From assembly GCA_964650695.1 (NCBI GenBank), contig CAZYVA010000057.1, positions 1 through 12,534 on the forward strand: 12,534 nt of DNA. The letters are read 5' to 3'. The notes under the pieces are model-generated. The model was not told where the DNA came from. It searched no databases and was given only the letters and a program-made list of their open reading frames with translations. Source of the DNA: CAZYVA01 sp964650695. Lineage in GTDB: Bacteria > Bacillota > Clostridia > Lachnospirales > Lachnospiraceae. A program made the translations under genes and the position numbers. Of the stretch, positions 7,148-12,534 are shown piece after piece. Every line of letters begins with the position of its first letter. The stretch's first letter is position 1.

Positions 7148-8467
7148 CTAAGGCTCATCCGGGATCTCGCACGCGAAGCATCGCATCTTCCCGTTTTTAT
7201 CCGGCGGGATGACGTCGTACCAGTCGAAATGCAGGCGGAACTCATCCTGATAGAGTTTTTCCATTTCCCGGCGGAAATACGCCTCAAACTCTTCTACGCT
7301 GTGCGCATGGTTGTTGGGGTCTTTGACGAGCTGGATGCGCATATCGTGATAGGACTCCTGTATAAAACGGAACTGGGCGATCCCGACGATCCCGTTTGGG
7401 ATCTTCATGAGGTACATCGCGGACGTCTCCGGCATATGCGCATGCTTTACCAGGTCATTGACCCGCCCTTGTATGGACGTGATATAGCGGACCCCGTCCA
7501 GCACGACGGACGCTGCCCGGTCCCCGATCTCATAATTGATGAAGGGGTAATCCTTTTTAAACAAGGTCGTCACGATCACCCGCCCCTCGTCCGCCAGATG
7601 GTTGTCCTCATCGTAAATATTGACCACATGGGTATCGCTGTTGATGTAATACAATTCCTCACCGGGGAGCTGCACCGCGATGCTCCCGGTCTCAGAGCTT
7701 CCGTATGCGTCAAACAGGCCGTCCCCAAAAGTTTCCGTCAGAAGCTGGCGGGTGGAGCGGTCCACCATCNNNNNNNNNNTATAAAGCTTTGGCCTGTAAA
7801 CCTCCAGGTTGTGGCGTTTGGCATAGAGCGCCATGCGGACCAGGCAGTTGCGGCGGAAGCACAGGACGTCTGGCTGGTAGTCTTCGATATCCTTTAAAAT
7901 ATCCCGGATGCCGTCCCCCACGCAGTTGTCTTCCGGTACGGTACGCCTGCGCATCAGCCCGAATTTCTGGATAATGGAATCCCCCTTTTTGGGGTCGGTC
8001 TTTGCGTGGGTCGTGACGAACGAGAACAGCTTGCCGCGCAAGGGGCGGTAGCCGCCATACATCAGGACACGGATCCAGTTGGCGTCTTCGCATGCGGAGT
8101 CCCGGTGTGACTTGATGAATTTCAAGGGGATGCCGGAAGAGCCGCTTGTGGCAAAAATCTTCCATTCTTTCTTTTTCTCCGGGTGCGCCGCCATCTCTTC
8201 CTCCATCCAGAGGCGCAGGTCCTGCCGGGTGGTGACGGGGAACTTCGCTAAATCCTCCGGCGTCCGGAAATCCCCCGGCGTCAGGTGGTTTTCCTCAAAC
8301 CGCCTGCGGTAAAAGGGGATCCGGTAGGCACGCTCCATCAGCTCCCGCACTTTCCTGCACTGGCGCCTGCGGATGAAAGCGCGGTCCTGCGGGATTTTCC
8401 GGTCCAGCCTCATCAGATAGTAAAAAGTCAGGAAGCTTTTCAGCTTTTTTTTGTTTGTAAATGCCAT
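7148..8467 (-). CDS. CapK/PaaK-like adenylate-forming enzyme (phenylacetate-CoA ligase-like), interrupted by an assembly gap
   Basis: About 439 aa, read on the minus strand from ATG at 8467, with an AAGGAG site (8478-8483) 10 bases upstream. The ANL-superfamily core is visible: IPFYRRRF and DLAKFPVTTRQDLR near the N-terminus, the P-loop-like TSGSSGIP (107-114), the YGSSE motif (255-259), and YEIGD (312-316) followed by IQGRVNDLV. This is the CapK/PaaK branch, which activates carboxylic acids as acyl-adenylates, often to CoA thioesters; several members sit in polysaccharide or natural-product loci. The substrate cannot be inferred. Residues about 230-233 fall in the 10-N gap, where the family usually has a small-residue/Glu segment. 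The frame is the same on both sides of the gap. It is convergent with rhaD (21-base gap) and divergent from the POT transporter, so it probably forms its own transcript. Confidence 0.85.
   Translation of the reverse strand: MAFTNKKKLKSFLTFYYLMRLDRKIPQDRAFIRRRQCRKVRELMERAYRIPFYRRRFEENHLTPGDFRTPEDLAKFPVTTRQDLRLWMEEEMAAHPEKKKEWKIFATSGSSGIPLKFIKSHRDSACEDANWIRVLMYGGYRPLRGKLFSFVTTHAKTDPKKGDSIIQKFGLMRRRTVPEDNCVGDGIRDILKDIEDYQPDVLCFRRNCLVRMALYAKRHNLEVYRPKLYXXXXMVDRSTRQLLTETFGDGLFDAYGSSETGSIAVQLPGEELYYINSDTHVVNIYDEDNHLADEGRVIVTTLFKKDYPFINYEIGDRAASVVLDGVRYITSIQGRVNDLVKHAHMPETSAMYLMKIPNGIVGIAQFRFIQESYHDMRIQLVKDPNNHAHSVEEFEAYFRREMEKLYQDEFRLHFDWYDVIPPDKNGKMRCFACEIPDEP
7770..7779. other. Assembly gap (10 N)
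   Basis: Ten undetermined bases lie inside the CapK-like gene. The flanking halves translate in one frame if the gap is 10 bases long, or differs from 10 by a multiple of three. The round number suggests a placeholder length, so one or more residues may be missing. Confidence 0.99.
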
Positions 8468-8503
8468 TTTGAAACTTCTCCTTATCGTTAGCGCTTCATC
8501 CGC

Positions 8504-8532
8504 ATTTTAGCATGGATGCGCTGGAAGCGCAA
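8504..8532 (-). promoter_or_regulatory. Extended -10 promoter of the CapK-like gene
   Basis: On the minus strand TTGCGC (8532-8527) and TAAAAT (8509-8504) are 17 bases apart, and TGC precedes the -10 box, giving the extended motif TGCTAAAAT. The predicted transcript starts near 8497, about 30 bases before the ATG. The inverted repeat GCGCT-GGA-AGCGC (8518-8530) overlaps the -35 box and could be an operator. Confidence 0.6.
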
Positions 8533-8570
8533 GCGGGCGCGGAGTGGTTTACGTTTCACAGCCCGGCCGC

Positions 8571-8600
8571 AGTCAAATCAAGTCCAATCAAGGCTGATCC
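8571..8600 (+). repeat. Helically phased decamer repeats upstream of the POT promoter
   Basis: AGTCAAATCA (8571-8580) is followed directly by AGTCCAATCA (8581-8590), nine of ten bases identical, and by a degenerate third unit AGGCTGATCC (8591-8600). The 10-base period places equivalent faces on one side of the helix, about 50-78 bases before the predicted transcription start. The position suits an activator or response-regulator site; no regulator is identifiable nearby. Confidence 0.4.
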
Positions 8601-8613
8601 AAGGAAAAAAGTA

Positions 8614-8642
8614 TTGTGTTTTCGCCTGTATTGTGCTAAAAT
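8614..8642 (+). promoter_or_regulatory. Extended -10 promoter of the POT transporter gene
   Basis: TTGTGT (8614-8619) and TAAAAT (8637-8642) are 17 bases apart, with TGC immediately before the -10 box. The resulting TGCTAAAAT is identical to the element of the divergent promoter. The leader from about 8649 to the ATG is roughly 66 bases. Confidence 0.65.
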
Positions 8643-8714
8643 CTTGCTGTCGGGTTTTCATTCGTGTCCGTTATTTGATGCGGAAGACAAATACTTTAAT
8701 GAGGAGGAAAAAAA

Positions 8715-10082
8715 ATGGAAACAACGAAAAAAGCAGGAAGACCATTTGGTTTTTACGTGTGTTCCCTGGGCTTTACTTTTGAGCGTATGGCCTTTTACAC
8801 CGTAAAGTACCTGTTGGCGATTTGGATCGCGACAGAGGCAGCTTCCGGCGGGCTTGGCCTCTCTGATGCGGAAGGGGCGGCGCTTTCCGCTAACTTTGTG
8901 GCTTTTACCTATATCACACCTATTATCGGCGGCTACATAGCGGACTACTGGCTGAGCCCGAGGATTTGTGTCGCTGTGGGCATGATCCTTATGGGTATCG
9001 GGTATTTGTGCACATGGCAGGCCCATTCGGTCGGGATGATCTGGGCGATGATCATCCTGGTGTCGGTCGGCACGGGCCTGTTCAAGGGGAACCTGTCAGG
9101 TGTGAACGGCCTGCTGTTCCATGACAAGGAAGAGCTGGATTCCGCGTTTTCTATCCAGTATTCGTTTGTCAATATCGGTTCTTTTATCGGGACCACATTT
9201 ATCGCGATCCTTGCCACGACGGGATTGTTTGGGATTAAGTGCAGCTTCAATACTGTGTTCCTGATCTGCGCGATCCTCCTGTTTATCGACGCTGCATGGT
9301 TCATTCTCAATGGAAAGACGCTCGGCGAGGCGGGCAAGAAGCCGTTCAAGAATGACCAGAGGGCGTTTGTCTCCACGGAAAAGAAAAAGAAGGAAGAGTC
9401 TGCTCCGCTGACAGCCGGCGACAAGAAGAAGATCGCGGTCATCATCCTGATCACCCTCTTCTCCGTTGTGTTCTGGGCTTTGTGGTACATGACTTACATG
9501 CCGGCGTATTACCGCTTTGGTTACGGCGATGGCGCGGACTTCATGAACAAGGCGAACTGGTACATCGGGAGCTTCCAGATCCCGACATCCTGGTTTGACT
9601 CTATCAATGCGCTGTGCTGTATGATCCTTGGGCCGGTGCTTGCCGGTGTATGGGCGAAGCTGGCGAAGAGGCCGCAGGGCGATATGAATATGTACCAGAA
9701 GACAGCCCTCGGTATGATCCTCATGGGTTTCTCCTATGTAGTCATGGTTATCGCGGACATGGTTGCAGGTGATGCGGGACAGTGCTCCATCATCTTCCTG
9801 TTGGTTGTTTGTATCCTGATGTCAGTAGGCGAGATGGTATTCTCCCCGCTTGGGAATTCCTTTATTTCCAAGCTGGCTCCCGCGAAGGTACTCGGATTCC
9901 TGCTTGGGTTCTGGCCTATCGCGGTATTCTTCTCGAACAAGATCTACCCGCCGATCTATACTTACCTGAAGGGCATTGATTTTAAGATTGGCTATGGCTT
10001 CCTGGCAGTGCTTGTTATCGCGTTCGGCCTGATCCTCTGGGCTATCAGCGGCAAGCTTGTCAAGATGGAGCAGGAAGACTGA
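8715..10082 (+). CDS. POT/PTR2-family (proton-dependent oligopeptide) transporter, atypical ExxER motif
   Basis: 455 aa, starting at an ATG with GAGGAGG (8701-8707) 7 bases upstream. It is a polytopic membrane protein with many hydrophobic segments, about 12, and a Lys/Glu-rich cytoplasmic loop (about 200-240) between the two halves. PTR2 hallmarks are GGYIADYW (72-79), GTGLFKGNLSG with Lys124 (compare GTGxxKPN), FSIQYSFVNIGSFIGT (145-160, compare FYxxINxGS), and SVGEMVFSPLG with a conserved Glu in the second half. The family imports di- and tripeptides with protons. The first-helix motif is altered: canonical ExxERFxYY appears as FTFERMAFY (20-28), so Glu23 and Arg24 are kept but the first Glu is Phe20. 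Proton coupling or substrate may therefore differ (inference). It is flanked by its own promoter and a downstream terminator region, so it is probably monocistronic. Confidence 0.92.
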   Translation: METTKKAGRPFGFYVCSLGFTFERMAFYTVKYLLAIWIATEAASGGLGLSDAEGAALSANFVAFTYITPIIGGYIADYWLSPRICVAVGMILMGIGYLCTWQAHSVGMIWAMIILVSVGTGLFKGNLSGVNGLLFHDKEELDSAFSIQYSFVNIGSFIGTTFIAILATTGLFGIKCSFNTVFLICAILLFIDAAWFILNGKTLGEAGKKPFKNDQRAFVSTEKKKKEESAPLTAGDKKKIAVIILITLFSVVFWALWYMTYMPAYYRFGYGDGADFMNKANWYIGSFQIPTSWFDSINALCCMILGPVLAGVWAKLAKRPQGDMNMYQKTALGMILMGFSYVVMVIADMVAGDAGQCSIIFLLVVCILMSVGEMVFSPLGNSFISKLAPAKVLGFLLGFWPIAVFFSNKIYPPIYTYLKGIDFKIGYGFLAVLVIAFGLILWAISGKLVKMEQED

Positions 10083-10112
10083 TATTGAGATCGGACTTTG
10101 TTTCATGGCATT

Positions 10113-10140
10113 ATGGGGGTCAAAGACTTTTGACCCCTAT
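10113..10140 (+). other. Stable hairpin after the POT gene
   Basis: Arms 10113-10124 and 10129-10140 form a 12-bp stem (one G-T pair) with a GACT loop, 30 bases after the POT stop codon. The base following is G and there is no T run, so it is not a standard terminator. It may protect the 3' end or pause polymerase. Confidence 0.6.
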
Positions 10141-10153
10141 GATAGAACGGATG

Positions 10154-10186
10154 GAATGCCGCCCGCCTGTAAGAGGGGTGGCATTC
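10154..10186 (+). other. Second hairpin in the POT-carA spacer
   Basis: GAATGCCGCCC (10154-10164) pairs with 10176-10186 in an 11-bp stem (one G-T pair) around an 11-base loop. It lies between the first hairpin and the terminator and has no T run of its own. The loop GCCTGTAAGAG is unpaired in this fold. Confidence 0.5.
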
Positions 10187-10189
10187 AGA

Positions 10190-10229
10190 AAAGAAAGCCG
10201 GGACCATACGGATAGGCTTTCTTTTTTTT
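10190..10229 (+). terminator. Rho-independent terminator of the POT gene
   Basis: GAAAGCC (10193-10199) pairs with GGCTTTC (10215-10221), A-T pairs extend it at the base, and eight T follow at 10222-10229. The 15-base loop includes a short CCG/CGG pairing. It separates the transporter transcript from carAB. Confidence 0.8.
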
Positions 10230-10290
10230 GGGTTTTTGCCGCCCATTGTAACGGACCGGACCGGATCATATAAAAAGTGGAGGGATGAGG
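10230..10290. other. Spacer between terminator and carA promoter
   Basis: There is no gene here. The only structure seen is a pentamer run CGGAC-CGGAC-CGGAT at 10252-10266, about 25 bases upstream of the carA -35 box, which may be chance or part of a binding site. Confidence 0.3.
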
Positions 10291-10319
10291 TTGAAATTGC
10301 TTTTTTTCTATAGTATAAT
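10291..10319 (+). promoter_or_regulatory. Near-consensus sigma-A promoter of carAB
   Basis: TTGAAA (10291-10296) and TATAAT (10314-10319) are exactly 17 bases apart, the best promoter match in the window. Transcription should start around 10323-10327, in CTAAAAG, giving a leader of about 120 bases before carA that holds an AAGCTG/CAGCTT hairpin (10325-10339) and the leader ORF. I see no match to a PyrR-binding loop. Confidence 0.85.
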
Positions 10320-10381
10320 TCTAAAAGCTGCGGCAGCTTGGACATGCAAGGACTGGCAAAATATAGGATTTTCAGAAGGAG

Positions 10382-10443
10382 GGGCGGTTATGGATATACA
10401 AACTGCCCTGTTTTATCGTGTAAAGAAAGGAAACGGGCAGGGC
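10382..10443 (+). promoter_or_regulatory. Two mutually exclusive hairpins around the carA leader ORF
   Basis: Hairpin A pairs GGGCGGTT (10382-10389) with AACTGCCC (10401-10408), one G-T pair, placing the leader ATG at the start of the loop and touching its ribosome site. Hairpin B pairs GCCCTG (10405-10410) with CAGGGC (10438-10443) and would cover the only ribosome-site-like bases of carA. Both use GCCC at 10405-10408, so they cannot coexist. Ribosomes on the leader ORF would disrupt B. A regulatory switch is inference; the pairings are seen directly. Confidence 0.45.
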
Positions 10444-10449
10444 ATATGA
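10390..10449 (+). CDS. 19-residue leader peptide ORF overlapping the carA start
   Basis: The ORF encodes MDIQTALFYRVKKGNGQGI. It has the strongest ribosome binding site of the leader, AAGGAGGGG at 10376-10384, with AGGAGG (10377-10382) 7 bases before the ATG. Its stop TGA (10447-10449) overlaps the carA ATG as ATGA, a classic arrangement for translational coupling. carA has only a poor site of its own (GCAGGG at 10437-10442, spacing 3). The peptide has no signal sequence and no homology I recognise; the act of translation may matter more than the product. Its codons include a U-rich stretch, CTG TTT TAT CGT, with a single Arg codon, so a simple arginine-codon attenuator is not obvious. The frame differs from carA, so it is not an N-terminal extension. 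Confidence 0.6.
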   Translation: MDIQTALFYRVKKGNGQGI

Positions 10450-11603
10450 AAGCATTTTTGATTTTGGAGGACGGGACGGTTTTTCAAGGGACAAGCATCG
10501 GGGCGGCAAGGGAAGTGGTCAGTGAGATCGTTTTCAATACTTCCATGACGGGCTACCTGGAGGTGCTTACCGACCCGTCCTATGCCGGGCAGGCGGTAGC
10601 CATGACCTATCCTTTGATCGGGAATTACGGCGTTACGCCGGACATGGAGTCGCACAGAGCCTGGCCGGATGGGTACATTGTACGGGAACTGTCCAGGGTT
10701 CCCAGTAATTTCCGCTGTGAGGGGACGCTTGCAAGGTTCCTGGAGGAGCAGCAGATCCCAGGGATCTGCGGGATCGATACGAGGGCGTTGACGAAGATCC
10801 TGCGGGAAAAAGGGACGATGAACGGGATGATCACTACAAACGGCCAGTACCGCCTGGCGGAAATCATTCCGAAGCTTCAGGCATACAAAGTAGGGGACGT
10901 GGTTTCCAAAACGACCTGCAAGGAAGCTTATACGGCTGAGGAGGATCCCTCCTGCGCCTGTGCGCAAGGAACGGATCCCAGGGAGGGCCGCGGCAAGGAG
11001 TTTCCAGAGAAAAGCAGCCCGATAGGGAAAGACGATCCTTTTAAAGTAGCTCTTATGGATTTTGGGGCGAAAAGGAACATTGCCCGTTCCCTGTGCCGGC
11101 GTGGGTGCAGGGTGGAGGTTTATCCCGCCCACACGGAAGCGGAGACGATCCTTGCCGCCAGGCCGGATGGCATCATGCTCTCCAACGGTCCCGGCGACCC
11201 GGCGGACTGCGCCGCGATCATCCGCGAAGTAAAAAAACTGTATGAATCGGGGGTCCCGATTTTTGCCATCTGCCTGGGGCATCAACTGATGGCGCTGGCA
11301 AACGGGGCGGACACATACAAATTAAAATATGGCCACCGGGGCGGCAACCATCCGGTGAAGGACTTAAGCACCGGACGGGTTTATATTTCTTCCCAGAACC
11401 ATGGATACGCGGTCGATGCCAGCACGATGGATCCGGCAGTGGCCGAGGAGGCGTTTGTGAATGTCAACGACGGCACCAATGAAGGGCTGAGATATAAAAA
11501 GAAACCGGTATTTACCGTGCAGTTCCATCCGGAGGCGTGCCCGGGGCCGCAGGATTCGGGTTATCTGTTCGACTACTTTTTACAGGTGATGAAAGGAGCG
11601 TAA
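10446..11603 (+). CDS. carA: Carbamoyl-phosphate synthase small (glutaminase) subunit
   Basis: This subunit hydrolyses glutamine and passes ammonia to CarB for carbamoyl phosphate, the precursor of pyrimidines and arginine. Numbered from ATG 10446 it is 385 aa. The N-terminal CPSase domain starts LILEDGTVFQG and includes NTSMTGYLEVLTDPSY. The class I glutamine amidotransferase domain (about 200-385) has Cys276 in AICLGHQL and His361/Glu363 in QFHPEA, the expected triad. This ATG is preferred over an in-frame TTG at 10338, which lacks a ribosome site and would add 36 unconserved residues. The linker between the domains (about 161-197) is longer than usual and of low complexity, rich in Asp, Cys, Gly and Lys. 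The stop is 2 bases before the carB ATG, and both genes share the upstream promoter and leader. Confidence 0.95.
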   Translation: MKAFLILEDGTVFQGTSIGAAREVVSEIVFNTSMTGYLEVLTDPSYAGQAVAMTYPLIGNYGVTPDMESHRAWPDGYIVRELSRVPSNFRCEGTLARFLEEQQIPGICGIDTRALTKILREKGTMNGMITTNGQYRLAEIIPKLQAYKVGDVVSKTTCKEAYTAEEDPSCACAQGTDPREGRGKEFPEKSSPIGKDDPFKVALMDFGAKRNIARSLCRRGCRVEVYPAHTEAETILAARPDGIMLSNGPGDPADCAAIIREVKKLYESGVPIFAICLGHQLMALANGADTYKLKYGHRGGNHPVKDLSTGRVYISSQNHGYAVDASTMDPAVAEEAFVNVNDGTNEGLRYKKKPVFTVQFHPEACPGPQDSGYLFDYFLQVMKGA

Positions 11604-11605
11604 AT

Positions 11606-12534
11606 ATGCCAAAAAATCGCACAATCAGGAAGGTACTGGTGATTGGCTCCGGTCCGATCGTCATCGGGCAGGCGGCAGAGTTTGATTATGCAGGGACACA
11701 GGCCTGCCGCGCCCTGAAGGAAGAGGGCGTCGAGGTGGTCCTTCTCAATTCCAACCCTGCGACGATCATGACGGACAAGGATATCGCGGACCGGGTTTAC
11801 ATTGAGCCGCTGGACGCGGAGGTCCTTAAGCAGTTGATTTTAAAGGAAAAGCCGGACAGTGTGCTTCCGACGCTGGGCGGGCAGGCGGCTTTGAATCTGG
11901 CGATGGAGCTTTACGAGAGTGGGTTTTTGAGTGAGAACCATGTGCGTCTGATCGGAACCACCCCGGAGACCATCAAGAAAGCGGAGGACCGGCTGGAGTT
12001 TAAGTCAACGATGGAAAAAATCGGGGAGCCGTGCGCCGCGTCCCTTGTCGTGGAGAGTGTGGAGGACGGCATCCGGTTTGCGGAGGAAATCGGCTATCCG
12101 GTCGTGCTGCGCCCCGCGTATACCCTGGGCGGGAGCGGCGGCGGTATCGCCCACAACAGAAAGCAGATCAAGGAAATCCTGGAAAACGGGCTGCGCCTTT
12201 CCCGCGTCGGCCAGGTGCTGGTAGAGCGGTGCATTGCCGGATGGAAGGCAATCGAGTATGAGGTCATGCGGGATGGAAACGGAAACTGCATTACCGTATG
12301 TAATATGGAAAACATTGACCCGGTGGGCGTGCATACCGGGGACAGCATTGTGGTGGCGCCGTCCCAGACGCTGGGGGACAAGGAATACCAGATGCTGCGT
12401 ACCTCGGCGCTGAATATTATCAACGAGCTCAACATCACCGGCGGGTGCAACGTACAGTTTGCCCTTCATCCGGATACGTTTGAATATTGTGTGATCGAGG
12501 TCAATCCCCGCGTCAGCCGCTCCTCCGCGCTTGC
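11606..12534 (+). CDS. carB: Carbamoyl-phosphate synthase large subunit, N-terminal part (runs off the window)
   Basis: CarB makes carbamoyl phosphate from ammonia, bicarbonate and two ATP. The ATG at 11606 lies 2 bases after the carA stop, with AAGGAG (11593-11598) 7 bases upstream inside the carA end. The visible 309 codons cover the start of the first ATP-grasp half: MPKNRTIRKVLVIGSGPIVI, AEFDYAGTQACRALKEEG, NSNPATIMTD, LPTLGGQAALNLA, the glycine loop RPAYTLGGSGGG, GWKAIEYEVMRD, ENIDPVGVHTGDSI, and EVNPRVSRSSAL at the cut. About two thirds of a normal protein of roughly 1,070 aa is missing because the window ends, not because of damage; the frame is intact throughout. Confidence 0.96.
   Translation, partial: MPKNRTIRKVLVIGSGPIVIGQAAEFDYAGTQACRALKEEGVEVVLLNSNPATIMTDKDIADRVYIEPLDAEVLKQLILKEKPDSVLPTLGGQAALNLAMELYESGFLSENHVRLIGTTPETIKKAEDRLEFKSTMEKIGEPCAASLVVESVEDGIRFAEEIGYPVVLRPAYTLGGSGGGIAHNRKQIKEILENGLRLSRVGQVLVERCIAGWKAIEYEVMRDGNGNCITVCNMENIDPVGVHTGDSIVVAPSQTLGDKEYQMLRTSALNIINELNITGGCNVQFALHPDTFEYCVIEVNPRVSRSSAL

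Noticed and set aside
7229..7897. 222-codon plus-strand ORF opposite the CapK-like gene
   Set aside because: It is a mirror of a real coding gene, with no ribosome site and no recognisable domain.
8512..8805. 97- and 88-codon ORFs in the divergent spacer
   Set aside because: They span both promoters and the start of the POT gene, have no ribosome sites, and show no domain.
10338..10445. N-terminal extension of CarA from an upstream in-frame TTG
   Set aside because: There is no ribosome site, the added residues are unlike CarA, and the region is better explained as leader RNA.
10413..11285. 290-codon minus-strand ORF opposite carA
   Set aside because: It is antisense to conserved CarA motifs, with no promoter or ribosome site and no family features.

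Overview
The window looks like a chromosomal segment of a gut-type, low-to-moderate GC Gram-positive, most likely a Lachnospiraceae-like Clostridium relative. This is inferred from strong AGGAGG-type ribosome binding sites, sigma-A promoters, secreted proteins built of Ig-like and FN3-like repeats rich in Lys and Ser, and Firmicutes-style rhamnose and carAB gene sets. A run of 10 N at 7770-7779 shows it comes from a scaffolded draft or metagenome assembly. I found no tRNA, rRNA, CRISPR array, insertion sequence or phage gene.

Layout. (1) 1-3153 is a cell-surface block. It holds the 3' part of a modular M15-family peptidoglycan peptidase, then a secreted protein that joins two BIG2-like domains to a glycerophosphodiester phosphodiesterase domain. 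(2) 3297-7123 is a compact L-rhamnose operon, rhaB-rhaA-rhaD, with its own promoter and a candidate operator over the -35 box. It converts L-rhamnulose, made from L-rhamnose by RhaA, through RhaB and RhaD to dihydroxyacetone phosphate and L-lactaldehyde. No regulator, transporter or mutarotase lies beside it in the window. (3) 7148-8467, on the minus strand and convergent with rhaD, is a CapK/PaaK-like adenylate-forming enzyme interrupted by the assembly gap. (4) It diverges from a POT-family (PTR2) transporter at 8715-10082. The 247-base divergent spacer holds two good extended -10 promoters and repeat elements. (5) 10083-10389 is a structured intergenic stretch with three consecutive hairpins, the last a good terminator, followed by a near-consensus promoter. 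(6) From 10390 the pyrimidine/arginine operon carA-carB begins and runs off the window. It is preceded by a 19-codon leader ORF whose TGA overlaps the carA ATG.

The annotated enzymes are mostly well-known families. The least conventional parts are the carA leader (leader peptide, ATGA overlap, two mutually exclusive hairpins), a POT transporter lacking the first Glu of the ExxER motif, the domain fusions in the surface proteins, and repeat elements in the regulatory spacers. I see no clearly new multi-gene system here.
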